Source: Puia dinghuensis (GTDB lineage Bacteria; Bacteroidota; Bacteroidia; Chitinophagales; Chitinophagaceae). From it: a stretch of DNA of 64,000 nucleotides. Made by a program: the position numbers and the translations under genes. Where the stretch lies: assembly GCF_014642875.1 (NCBI RefSeq), contig NZ_BMJC01000005.1, positions 620,001 to 684,000 of the forward strand, read 5' to 3'. The notes beneath the pieces are model-generated. The model did not search any database and was not told the DNA's origin. It was given only the letters and a program-made list of their open reading frames with translations. This document shows, one piece after another, positions 44,509 through 52,820 of the stretch; the stretch's first letter is position 1, and every line of letters starts with the position of its first letter.

Positions 44509-45129
44509 ATGAAATTTCTGTCCTTTAGCATACTGCTGATGATTCTCCATTTCACAACGTATAGTCAAACCATCGATACGGCCGGCTATATCCGCGGCGA
44601 AATGCATTCCAGTGATGATTCCCTTGTGGGCTATTTCAAGTTTGATCACACTTTCGGTCAAAATGGACAATCGGTCTGGTATAAGAAAGATCTCCAGACT
44701 ACTAAGACCAAGCGGTTTCAAACCTATAAATATGATTATTTCACCTCTGACAGTCTCTATATGGAACTCTTTGAAGTAATGCCCTATGGATTTGGTGAAA
44801 TAAGGGTGATGGTTCCTCGCGTGATCAATGGCCCTATCCAGTTATTTTATTTCCCGCATAGCACTCCATTTGCCATTATTCAGCCAAAAAACGAACCTTA
44901 TTTGATTAAAACGGCAAATTGGAAAAAACGCGTAAGTTATCGGAAATTCAAGCGGGACATGAGGGAAGTACTCGGGGAGTCGTCGCTGGTTTACAAACAA
45001 ATAGAACAAGAGACATTGAAGTACGATGACATCCCGATGATCGTTCGATTGGCTAACATGAATGCGGATGAGAGTACTATTCAAGACTATATAGCACACA
45101 AGAAATCAGCTGCTACTTCTACGAATTAG
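44509..45129 (+). CDS. Secreted protein of unknown function (206 aa)
   Basis: A signal peptide (MKFLSFSILLMILHFTTYSQ) precedes a beta-rich domain (MHSSDDSLVGYFKFDHTFG, LYMELFEVMPYGFGEI) and a charged helical C-terminus. No family recognised. The codon use is more AT-rich than in the flanking genes. A TATCTTTA element lies at 44434-44441, with a 66-base upstream ORF (44447-44512) whose stop overlaps this ATG. Confidence 0.6.
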   Translation: MKFLSFSILLMILHFTTYSQTIDTAGYIRGEMHSSDDSLVGYFKFDHTFGQNGQSVWYKKDLQTTKTKRFQTYKYDYFTSDSLYMELFEVMPYGFGEIRVMVPRVINGPIQLFYFPHSTPFAIIQPKNEPYLIKTANWKKRVSYRKFKRDMREVLGESSLVYKQIEQETLKYDDIPMIVRLANMNADESTIQDYIAHKKSAATSTN

Positions 45130-45204
45130 CGTTACCGGGACCCGGCGAAAGCTCCCCCGCCCCCCTGGAGATCACGCCTTTTTTGCCTATCTTGTACCCA
45201 CTCT

Positions 45205-48200
45205 ATGCGGCTGACCCTGACCCTACTCCTCTTGACCTGGACCCTCTCCGCCTTGGCGACAACGTTCACCGTGACCACCAATGCCGACAGCGGACCCGGT
45301 TCCCTTCGTGACGCCATTAACCAGGCCGCCGCCAATGGTGCCGGCCCCAACCTTATCGTCTTCAATATTGCAGATCGATCCCGGGCAGGCCGGACCATCA
45401 CCTTGGCATCCACTCTGCCCAAACTGCCCTCCAATACCACGATTGACGGAACCACCCAACCCGGTGCACCCTTTGGCATAAGCGCCGCCCGCGTCATCAT
45501 CACCGATGTAAGCGCCTCAGATCATTTTTACTATTTTAATATCGTTGGGGTCGATAATATTCAGCTTTACGGCCTCTTCCTCCAAAGTGTCTCTTATTAT
45601 TTTGGCATTTCTGTCCAGCAGTGCAACAATGTTAACATCGGCGCCGCCGGCAAGGGAAATATCATCCAGGGCTTCGCGGCGGCCATTAGCATCGTCAATA
45701 TCCCGGAAGAGCCTTTCACCACCGACAACATAACCATTCAGGGAAACATCATGGGGACCGATGAGAGCGGAACGAGCGCCAGTACCGCGCAACTTAACGG
45801 CACCAGCATTGCTACCATTGAGGTCACCAATCTGCAGATCGGGGGCCTCAACCCCGGCGAAGGCAACCTGATGAATCAAACAATCGAACCTTTGGAATAT
45901 TCCACCATCACCGATCAGAACTTCGGCTATCTCAATATCCAGGGCAACAAAGTGGGCGTTGATGTCACCGGCAACAAAAGACTATCTCCCAATAACGCAC
46001 CTTTCCTCATCGATGGCAATTGGAATACCGGAAAACCCACCATCCTCGTCAACATCACGGATAATGTCAGCGTCGGCGGTTACGAGCTCACAGACATCTT
46101 CAATCCTTTTGTCATCCAGGGCAATCACATCGGCGTAGCCCTGGACAACGTCACCAACCTTATCAGCGGCGCCACCAACAGTAATGGAGACAATATTTCA
46201 CTGAACAATTGCAGCCAGGGTCTCATTGGCGGCCCCGGCGCTGGCCAAAAGAACTATATTGCCAATAATGTTGAAGGCGTTGTCGAAGCCAACTGCGGTC
46301 CCATTACAATCTCCCAAAACAGCTTTTTCTGCAATACCTCCATCGGAATCGTATTCGACGCTGCTCATTACAGCCACCCCGCTCCCTATGTGAACATTTC
46401 CGTCCTGACCACCGGCACGGTCGGCGGCACCGCCCTGCCCAATTCCACCATCGAGCTGTTCTACGACGACCTATGTCCCGGCTGCGAAGGGAAAACCTAC
46501 ATCGGCGCCACCACCGCCGACAACAACGGCAACTGGAGCTATTCACTCCCGGCCACTGGCGCTATCGTCGCCACGGCTACCGACACCTATGGCGCTACTT
46601 CCGCCTTTTCCACCGCCACCATCAATACGACCAATATTGTCGTGCAAAACGCCACTTGCGGCCGCAACAACGGCTCCATTAAAAACATCCAGGTCTCCAG
46701 CGGAACGCAGTGGTACTGGCAGGATGCTAACGGCAATATTATCTCCAACAGCCTCGACCTCACAAACCTCGGCCCGGGCACCTATACCTTCGTCACCTCC
46801 ATCGGCGGCGAAGCCTGTAACGCCAGCAGCACACCCTATACCATCACCAACGTTACCTTGCCTCCATTCGATCCTGCCTCCATTACCGTAACCCAACCCA
46901 GTTGCGGACAGGTCTCTGGTTCGCTTTCTTATTCCGGCACGTTCGATGCGGCTACAAACTATAGTTGGCTAAGTGCCGGGGCCACGGTATGCCCCGATTT
47001 CAGCGCGGCCAATCCCTTGCAGGGACTCGCACCGGGGGCCTACACGCTGCAGCTCGCACTTAAGCAGGACCCCACCTGCTTAGTGCAATACGGTCCCTAC
47101 ACGCTCGCCATCCAGCCAGCGCCCTCGCTTATTACGACAACGGTCAATGTGATCGGCACTACCTGCGGCAATGCCAATGGATCGGTGACCGGCATTACGT
47201 ACCAAAACGCCATACCGCCTGTGTACTTGGCATGGCTAAACGATCAGGGCACGACGGTTTCGACTGCCCTTGACCTTCAGAACGTCAAAGCCGGCAAATA
47301 CCGCCTCGTATTTAAGGACGGTGGCACCTGCGATACCATTTTCTCCCTCTGGTATCCGATTGTTGATAACGGCACGATCTCGTACGATACCAGTGGAATG
47401 GTCATTACACCTGCCTCCTGTGCCACGCCCAACGGCTCCATCACCGGTATAGTTTTCACAAATGCTTCCACCTTCACCTGGACGAGCGTAGGCGATGCAA
47501 CTGTCATCGGCAATACCCAGGACCTCACCGGCCTTCCCGGCGGCGTCTATCAGCTCGGCATGAGCAACGCATATGGCTGCCAGGCCCAGATACCACGCCT
47601 AACCGTCCCGCAGGTCCCTAAACCGGCTTTCAATTATGCCGATCTCCAGTTGCAGGACGACACCTGTAATGCCGGTACCGGCTTCATCCGGTACCTGACC
47701 ATGATCGATATAACCAGGACCTACACCTGGAACTGGTACAACAGCGAAAGTCCTTCCACACCCATCGGCACCACCGCGGGCTACCTGGGCAACCTGAAAG
47801 CTGGCGTGTATACGGTTACCGTCACTGACCAGTATTCCTGCGTCGTCACAAGTAAACTGCTCACTATCACCGATATCGAACTCACACCCCCCGTCCCGCA
47901 GGTCATCGATCAATACATCCCAAGGAATACTTCGACTGTCATCACGGTAGGCAATCCCCAAAAGGGACTATATCAACTACTCGACGGCCCCACGTCCGGC
48001 GCAACGATCCTGGACAGCTCAGCATCAGGCATTCTGCACACCCCCGATATCTCACAGGATGAGACCCTGTATGTTATTTTCACCAGGGGAGATTGCGAGA
48101 GCGTCCTGGCGCCCGTGAACATCAAAGTTTTCGATTCGGTCCGCATCTTCGTCCCCAATGCATTCACCCCCAATGGTGATGGAGCGAACGATCGCTGGCA

Positions 48201-48411
48201 TATCAAGATCCAGGGGCTCACAAAGAAGATACAAATAAGCGTATTCGACCGTTGGGGCACCAATGTCTTCACCAGCAACGATCCCAATCTTTCCTGGGAT
48301 GGCACCGCTGGCGGCCATCCACTTTCCGGAACCTTCGTCTACATCATCTCCGGAGTCGATTATTACAATAAGCCGTTTCGGATAAAAGGCACCGTCATAA
48401 TCATTCGTTAA
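45205..48411 (+). CDS. Large beta-helix surface protein with T9SS (CHU_C/gliding-motility) C-terminal domain
   Basis: The protein has 1068 residues with a signal peptide (MRLTLTLLLLTWTLSALA). Residues 18-400 have the right-handed beta-helix plan: TVTTNADSGPGSLRDAINQA, then many N-x-I-x-G-N rungs such as NITIQGNIMGTDESG. Residues about 400-970 are repeated Ig/SprB-like modules with conserved Cys, Asn and Gly (ATCGRNNGSIKNI, TTCGNANGSVTGI, ASCATPNGSITGI). The C-terminal 85 residues (RIFVPNAFTPNGDGANDRW, ISVFDRWGTNVF, PLSGTFVYIISG) form the gliding-motility-associated domain that directs type IX secretion. It is probably a secreted adhesin-like protein. Confidence 0.88.
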   Translation: MRLTLTLLLLTWTLSALATTFTVTTNADSGPGSLRDAINQAAANGAGPNLIVFNIADRSRAGRTITLASTLPKLPSNTTIDGTTQPGAPFGISAARVIITDVSASDHFYYFNIVGVDNIQLYGLFLQSVSYYFGISVQQCNNVNIGAAGKGNIIQGFAAAISIVNIPEEPFTTDNITIQGNIMGTDESGTSASTAQLNGTSIATIEVTNLQIGGLNPGEGNLMNQTIEPLEYSTITDQNFGYLNIQGNKVGVDVTGNKRLSPNNAPFLIDGNWNTGKPTILVNITDNVSVGGYELTDIFNPFVIQGNHIGVALDNVTNLISGATNSNGDNISLNNCSQGLIGGPGAGQKNYIANNVEGVVEANCGPITISQNSFFCNTSIGIVFDAAHYSHPAPYVNISVLTTGTVGGTALPNSTIELFYDDLCPGCEGKTYIGATTADNNGNWSYSLPATGAIVATATDTYGATSAFSTATINTTNIVVQNATCGRNNGSIKNIQVSSGTQWYWQDANGNIISNSLDLTNLGPGTYTFVTSIGGEACNASSTPYTITNVTLPPFDPASITVTQPSCGQVSGSLSYSGTFDAATNYSWLSAGATVCPDFSAANPLQGLAPGAYTLQLALKQDPTCLVQYGPYTLAIQPAPSLITTTVNVIGTTCGNANGSVTGITYQNAIPPVYLAWLNDQGTTVSTALDLQNVKAGKYRLVFKDGGTCDTIFSLWYPIVDNGTISYDTSGMVITPASCATPNGSITGIVFTNASTFTWTSVGDATVIGNTQDLTGLPGGVYQLGMSNAYGCQAQIPRLTVPQVPKPAFNYADLQLQDDTCNAGTGFIRYLTMIDITRTYTWNWYNSESPSTPIGTTAGYLGNLKAGVYTVTVTDQYSCVVTSKLLTITDIELTPPVPQVIDQYIPRNTSTVITVGNPQKGLYQLLDGPTSGATILDSSASGILHTPDISQDETLYVIFTRGDCESVLAPVNIKVFDSVRIFVPNAFTPNGDGANDRWHIKIQGLTKKIQISVFDRWGTNVFTSNDPNLSWDGTAGGHPLSGTFVYIISGVDYYNKPFRIKGTVIIIR

Positions 48412-48447
48412 CGGGTTACCATTAATGGGTCGGTGTAGTTACTGGAC

Positions 48448-49176
48448 TCATGGGTAGTTTTTCGGAAAAGTTAAAGCAACCGGCCACGAAACTCCATTAT
48501 TATCCTGCACATAGACGGGAGGTTCACCGCTCAGTGGAGAGACTCTCCAAACTTTTATAAGGCCGGCATTGGGCCTGACGCTGCTCCCTGGAGCCCATGC
48601 CGCGTCTATATATCCCAGCTTTGCCACGAAGCAAGAGTCGTGATAGTTCAACGGGTGGTATGGTGAATCAGCCAACAGCGCGGGACCGCCGGGGTTGACA
48701 TACTCTGCAAGTCTTTCAAAGAATGCGCTTCGCAGTGTAGACAAGGCTTGGTGACCGGAGGTGTCCGCATCGGGGGCAGGGCCATCGTAGCCGTCCCAGT
48801 AATGCGGTGGTGGGGGCTGCAACTGCCCGCCATTAAATAGAAAGATTTTATCGCCTGCAACACTAAAGAGGGGCAAATTACGGTAGAATTGAACCGCCAG
48901 TATTTGTTCCTGGATTCCGTTGTACGTGCTGTCATGTACCGTATAGACCTTGAATGAATAGAATTGCAGATTAGCCGTAGAAAGATTGTTCTCCCGGAAT
49001 AACCTGTTGATCGAATCAATCTCGTCCCGGGGCAGGAGGGTATCCGTCAGCATGGGTACGACCCGGGTGATGCACCCGCAGTCGGAGTCATGGGAAGCCG
49101 CATGTTTGGAGCAGGAAGCCCAAAAAAATATCAACCCGGATAACAGGAGCCAGCCATATCGTAGCGAACCGTTCAT
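48448..49176 (-). CDS. Lipoprotein of unknown function (242 aa)
   Basis: The signal peptide and lipobox are FFWASC. A Cys pair (DCGC) follows shortly after. The mature chain has a mixed alpha/beta pattern, including PRDEIDSINRLFRENNL and NLQFYSFKVYTVHD, a Pro-rich loop GGQLQPPPPHYW and a C-terminal beta part (GLIKVWRVSPLSGEPPVYV). I do not recognise a family. It is convergent with the T9SS protein gene. Confidence 0.65.
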   Translation of the reverse strand: MNGSLRYGWLLLSGLIFFWASCSKHAASHDSDCGCITRVVPMLTDTLLPRDEIDSINRLFRENNLSTANLQFYSFKVYTVHDSTYNGIQEQILAVQFYRNLPLFSVAGDKIFLFNGGQLQPPPPHYWDGYDGPAPDADTSGHQALSTLRSAFFERLAEYVNPGGPALLADSPYHPLNYHDSCFVAKLGYIDAAWAPGSSVRPNAGLIKVWRVSPLSGEPPVYVQDNNGVSWPVALTFPKNYP

Positions 49177-49419
49177 ATCACTTAGTTATGTAGGCTTGAC
49201 AACAAAGAATTCCGCACCGTTGCATCCCGTTATAATACATAAATTTGGCAATGCGCGCAACTCAACTCAACCTTAAGAATCGCCTGGTTAGCATGTTGCT
49301 GGACCACGCGATTTCTGTCCTGGCGGCGGTCCGTCACTTCCAATACAGAAAATGAAAAGGCTTGATCTACCAGCTTTTCAAATTTGCATCAATTTCTCTA
49401 TACTTTCGAAATCCTTTGT
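49177..49419. other. 243-bp gap with a possible decayed gene end
   Basis: No full gene is seen. On the plus strand, codons at about 49271-49354 read as a plausible protein tail ending FQYRK-stop. The 19 bases covering this end (49340-49358) recur exactly at 61787-61805, again in a frame ending QYRK-stop, and both are followed by an imperfect hairpin. This looks like the 3' end plus terminator of a lost gene. Confidence 0.35.
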
Positions 49420-50922
49420 TTAGTCTAACTCATAGATCCTTCGATAAGCCTCCTGCATTAGCTGAATTTCTTCGTCGGTCAGTTTCTCAAAATATTCGCG
49501 TCTCCTTTTTGGAAATATGCCTTTGTTCTGATGAAGAAACGTAAGCATCATCGTGATGTTCTTATCCGGCATATCTACTATCTGCTGAACCGCCCGTTTA
49601 GCTTCATCGAAGCGTTGAACGAAGGTCAGTTCGTTGGGCATATCCTCCCGTATCGTTTCATGGATGGTACGGATTAGGTAAATGCACTGATCGGTAAGGT
49701 CGGGATATCTGAAGTAGCCTTCTATTTCCTCCGGATTGAGGATTTCTACTTCTCCTATTCCAGACGTCGAATATTTTACACGTTGCATCAGCGGCTTGGA
49801 GTATTTTTCCAGGATCACGTCATACTCCCTGATATGATTGAGCATATGAGCGGACACAGGAATGATCAAACCTTTTGGCACTTTTTCATCGTGGGCTAGT
49901 ACATCGTGTATTAGAAACCGATGCAAGCGACCATTGCCATCCTCAAACGGATGAACAAATACAAACCCAAAGGCGATTAAGGTCGCCCTTGCTTCTGCGG
50001 GGGTCTGTCCTGCCGTTTTAAGTGTCAGCGCTTGTAGTCCCTCCATTAATGAAGGCATCAGGTTAGGAGGTGGGCAGATATAGTGAAAGATTTCCTGGCC
50101 ATTGCTCATCGACTGGCCGACATAATTCTGAAAATTCCGAAAAGCAGCGGCGGCAAAACGAGGATCGACAATAGCATTTTGCAAGGCTACGAGCCGACTT
50201 TCCTGGAGCATTTGTTCATTGGGCTCAGAGCCCGCCATTTGCAGCAAACCAACAAACTTTTGTGTCCGGTCTGCGGAAGGCTGTTCCTTTTCTATTTCGT
50301 AGGACGATTTCGTCTCCTTGGTGTATAGGTAATTTGTTGCCCGCCTGAAAATATCTTCAGGGTAGTTCGCCTTAAGCTCTTCTAATTTTGTTGTGAGGTC
50401 TTGTCCTAATAAGTCGTCTAGTTCCCTGGTTTTCCGGATAATCGGGCAATACGCACTCGTACCGAGAAGATTGTTATTAAGTCGCCAGCGGGAATTCTTT
50501 TCCGTTCGCCCGGTCAGATATTTATCGGAATCCATCAGGTCAATGTAATTACCGGAAACCGATCGGTTAAGCGTGAGGGACTTCCCCATCAGGAATTCGT
50601 ACCAAAAGCCAATCTTTCGCCCCGACCGGCCGGCAGGTGATTCACCGATAAAAGCCTCGATCTCCATTTTCGGGACCAGCTGAAAAATAGCTTGTAAGAA
50701 GTCCAGATTGAGATCGTCGTATTTTAGGTAAAACTCAATCTGGTGCACCACATTGTTTTCAATTGTAACAGCATACTTAATACCGTAATCTTGTTCTATA
50801 TTCCCTTTCGAGGTTAGCCGAATCGATGCATTATTCGCTATATAGGAACTGTGTGTCAAGGTGTAATTCACCAGGTTAAAGTGTTCTTTCAGCCATTGTC
50901 CTCCCACTGGTCTTGCGTCCAT
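49420..50922 (-). CDS. Fic family protein
   Basis: The protein has 500 residues. The Fic catalytic loop HPFEDGNGRLHR has His324 as the general base and ends in the double Gly/Arg (GNGR) needed to hold ATP phosphates, so AMP transfer to a protein hydroxyl is plausible. An upstream segment SSYEIEKE (206-213) fits the start of the inhibitory helix motif (S/T)xxxE, but the next residue is Lys where Gly or Asn is usual. The first about 90 residues form an unrecognised domain. A canonical AAAGGAG lies 5 bases before the ATG. It is divergent from the helical/ParA-like pair and shares the repeat-filled intergenic region. Confidence 0.88.
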   Translation of the reverse strand: MDARPVGGQWLKEHFNLVNYTLTHSSYIANNASIRLTSKGNIEQDYGIKYAVTIENNVVHQIEFYLKYDDLNLDFLQAIFQLVPKMEIEAFIGESPAGRSGRKIGFWYEFLMGKSLTLNRSVSGNYIDLMDSDKYLTGRTEKNSRWRLNNNLLGTSAYCPIIRKTRELDDLLGQDLTTKLEELKANYPEDIFRRATNYLYTKETKSSYEIEKEQPSADRTQKFVGLLQMAGSEPNEQMLQESRLVALQNAIVDPRFAAAAFRNFQNYVGQSMSNGQEIFHYICPPPNLMPSLMEGLQALTLKTAGQTPAEARATLIAFGFVFVHPFEDGNGRLHRFLIHDVLAHDEKVPKGLIIPVSAHMLNHIREYDVILEKYSKPLMQRVKYSTSGIGEVEILNPEEIEGYFRYPDLTDQCIYLIRTIHETIREDMPNELTFVQRFDEAKRAVQQIVDMPDKNITMMLTFLHQNKGIFPKRRREYFEKLTDEEIQLMQEAYRRIYELD

Positions 50923-50927
50923 AAGTG

Positions 50928-50934
50928 CTCCTTT
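50928..50934 (-). promoter_or_regulatory. Canonical Shine-Dalgarno for fic
   Basis: AAAGGAG (minus strand, 50934-50928) sits 5 bases before the ATG at 50922. Such a strong site is unusual among the other genes here, most of which lack one, and it fixes the start. Confidence 0.7.
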
Positions 50935-50940
50935 GTTATA

Positions 50941-51092
50941 ACTGTAAAATTGATTGGCTTAACTATAAAATTGATCAAAAGGAAGGTTTTACTTGTAAAA
51001 CTGATAAGGTTGTTCCGATCAAAGTTACTGTAAAAATGATACAATATGCAGTAAACATGATAAACATTGGGTAAAATTACCGTAAAATTGAT
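50941..51092. repeat. Six direct repeats of ACTGTAAAATTGAT in the fic/parA-like intergenic region
   Basis: Copies are at 50941-50954 (ACTGTAAAATTGAT), 50962-50975 (ACTATAAAATTGAT), 50992-51005 (CTTGTAAAACTGAT), 51027-51040 (ACTGTAAAAATGAT), 51048-51061 (GCAGTAAACATGAT) and 51079-51092 (ACCGTAAAATTGAT). A partial GTAAAATTAC lies at 51071. Distances between successive TAAA cores are 21, 30, 35, 21 and 31 bases, close to two or three helical turns. The array occupies almost the whole gap between the divergent genes, so it is a likely operator array; an iteron-like origin is an alternative. Confidence 0.75.
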
Positions 51093-51119
51093 TAAAGAAG
51101 GCTTTCTGCGTAGCTCTTA

Positions 51120-51569
51120 TTGCTTCCTCTTGCATTAAAAGATCAACAGAAGAAGTTGGAAGCCGATCTGGATGTCCAAAAAAAAGCCGCCATTCGCCTA
51201 AATGCAGAATATGCGACGAAGATTCAGGGGCTTCTTTATAGCATAAGTGAGCAGAATCAAAGCCTGATGATGACCTTGCGAAGCGCTTATATTGGGTTTC
51301 AAACAAATCCGTGTGAAGGTGACGGCTTTTTTCTTCGGCATGTTGAATCCGTTAACCAGGGACAATACCGATTGATGGAACTGAAGGCACAAATTGCCGG
51401 GTTGATCGCGCTTGCTCAGGCGTATCCCAATTCACCTGAAAAACTGGTTCCGGTGTACCTGGAGATCGTTGGAAAGTTAGGAGGATCGGCCTTCAATGAA
51501 GTGGTCAGGGCGGAAATCGAGAGGAATAGGGAAATAGCAAAAAAATGGACGGGGGGTAACCATGAGTAA
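51120..51569 (+). CDS. Small helical protein preceding the ParA-like ATPase
   Basis: The protein has 149 residues from TTG 51120; an in-frame TAG at 51111-51113 excludes an earlier start and the first ATG is deep inside the frame. It is almost entirely helical: LKDQQKKLEADLDVQKKAAI suggests coiled coil, followed by a helical core (HVESVNQGQYRLMELKAQ, LVPVYLEIVGKLGGSAFNEV). No catalytic motif or signal is seen. Its end overlaps the next gene by 8 bp, so the two are translationally coupled and probably interact. No family recognised. Confidence 0.6.
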   Translation: MLPLALKDQQKKLEADLDVQKKAAIRLNAEYATKIQGLLYSISEQNQSLMMTLRSAYIGFQTNPCEGDGFFLRHVESVNQGQYRLMELKAQIAGLIALAQAYPNSPEKLVPVYLEIVGKLGGSAFNEVVRAEIERNREIAKKWTGGNHE

Positions 51570-52728
51570 AATAATTTGCATGGTCAGCCCGAAAGGAGGA
51601 TCAGGAAAAACGCTGCTGACGTGTACTTTTGCCAGTTTTCTCAATTCGCTTGGCAAAAAGGTGCTGATCGTCGACGTTGATCCTATTACTAATGGACTTA
51701 CCTTATTTTATTTAAAGGAGGTGTATTCGCAATGTAAAATTGCGGCATCGGAGCTAAGAAAACCTTCAGGGACATTCGACATGACAACAGTACTAACACC
51801 GTTGGAGATTGTCAAACTCCCCGATGGAGTGCATATGATACCTGCGACCTTTTCCTTTTTCAAAACTGAATCAACAGATATTTCTACATTTCATGCGAGA
51901 CTACTACAGATAGAAGGAGAATTTAGCGATAAATATGATTACATTTTTTGGGACACCTCCTCTGGATCAGGTATTCACACAAATGTAGCAATGAGAAGAG
52001 AGATATCAGACGCAGTAGTAATTGTAAGCGAATATGATGCTTTGTCGACTGTAGGTGTTGATAGACTAAAAGCTTTATTTGGAGAAGAACTTACCAGTAA
52101 CAGAATTTCGGTTTTGCTGAATAAGATGTTGCCTGATTTTGTCCGGACTTTCGAAATTCTTCTTAAATCCGATCGGCATTTGAGTCCTATACCCTGGTAC
52201 GAAGAAGTGATGAATGCGTATTCGCTAGGAAGGCTTCCCTTAGACCTGCAGGATGGAAATGATTTTACACTGGCTATCATGCAAACGTTAAGATCACTAC
52301 TAAGAGATTCTATTTCGGAGGAAATCGAAAGATGGACCAGGGAGAGGCCGGTGCGGCTCCGGGAACCTATTAAAGTGCAGTATGAAGATGCCAAACAGGA
52401 ATTAAAGAATCTTCTTTCTGTCAGTGGAAAGAATGGAAATAAATGGTTACGCTGGATGCTGAATTTGATATTTGCTTACCTGTTTGGAGATCTTCTTTTT
52501 TCGTTTTTATGGAGGAATGACAAACCATATGACAAGCTGCAGATCGTCGGGATTTTCTCAATAATATTAACCTTTATGCTAGTGATCCGCTTAAATAAAT
52601 TCTTAATCCTGGAAGATAAGATCAACCGAGATGAAGTTAAGCGACTCCAACTTAAAATAGAACAACTGGAGGTATTGATCTCGGCTGAACAGGTGGGTCA
52701 GCAGGGCGAATCATTCCGTCCGAAGTGA
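51562..52728 (+). CDS. ParA/MinD-like ATPase with C-terminal transmembrane segments
   Basis: The protein has 388 residues. The deviant Walker A motif SPKGGSGKT (9-17) carries both lysines typical of ParA/MinD; VDVDP and FWDTSSG (Walker B region) follow, with VSEYDAL later. After the about 280-residue ATPase, two hydrophobic helices appear (about 294-316 and 327-345), then a short coiled coil (EVKRLQLKIEQLEVLISAEQ). ParA proteins usually bind DNA or membrane reversibly and are not anchored, so this layout is unusual. There is no parB next to it. The gene is AT-rich relative to the flanks, which suggests transfer. Confidence 0.8.
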   Translation: MSKIICMVSPKGGSGKTLLTCTFASFLNSLGKKVLIVDVDPITNGLTLFYLKEVYSQCKIAASELRKPSGTFDMTTVLTPLEIVKLPDGVHMIPATFSFFKTESTDISTFHARLLQIEGEFSDKYDYIFWDTSSGSGIHTNVAMRREISDAVVIVSEYDALSTVGVDRLKALFGEELTSNRISVLLNKMLPDFVRTFEILLKSDRHLSPIPWYEEVMNAYSLGRLPLDLQDGNDFTLAIMQTLRSLLRDSISEEIERWTRERPVRLREPIKVQYEDAKQELKNLLSVSGKNGNKWLRWMLNLIFAYLFGDLLFSFLWRNDKPYDKLQIVGIFSIILTFMLVIRLNKFLILEDKINRDEVKRLQLKIEQLEVLISAEQVGQQGESFRPK

Positions 52729-52770
52729 TTTGACCGGGTCGCCCCTATAAGTATCCCTGGATCGCAGGAG

Positions 52771-52802
52771 TTTGACATTCTCATTTCTTCTGCCTATATT
52801 TA
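52771..52802 (+). promoter_or_regulatory. Bacteroidota-type promoter for the DUF5018/PQQ lipoprotein
   Basis: TTTG at 52771-52774 and TATATTTA at 52795-52802 are separated by 20 bases, matching TTTG-N19-21-TAnnTTTG with one mismatch. The ATG at 52821 lies 18 bases further on. It is the best-spaced promoter I found in the window. Confidence 0.6.
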
Positions 52803-52820
52803 TAGCCGACTCCTCGACTT

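Noticed and set aside
44447-44512. 21-codon ORF with three His, overlapping the ATG of the 44509 gene
   Set aside because: Its start lies only 5 bases after the probable -7 box, so it is unlikely to be within the transcript; no attenuator hairpin is seen.
45205-48411. Pectate lyase-type enzyme call for the beta-helix protein
   Set aside because: The rungs fit a beta-helix but no catalytic residues are recognisable; the Ig-like repeats and T9SS domain fit an adhesin better.
50941-51092. CRISPR array interpretation of the six repeats
   Set aside because: Units are 14 bases, degenerate, with spacers of 7 to about 21 bases, and no cas genes are present.
51025-51306. 93-codon minus-strand frame across the fic/parA-like intergenic region
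   Set aside because: It overlaps the repeats and the helical protein gene and has no protein-like features.
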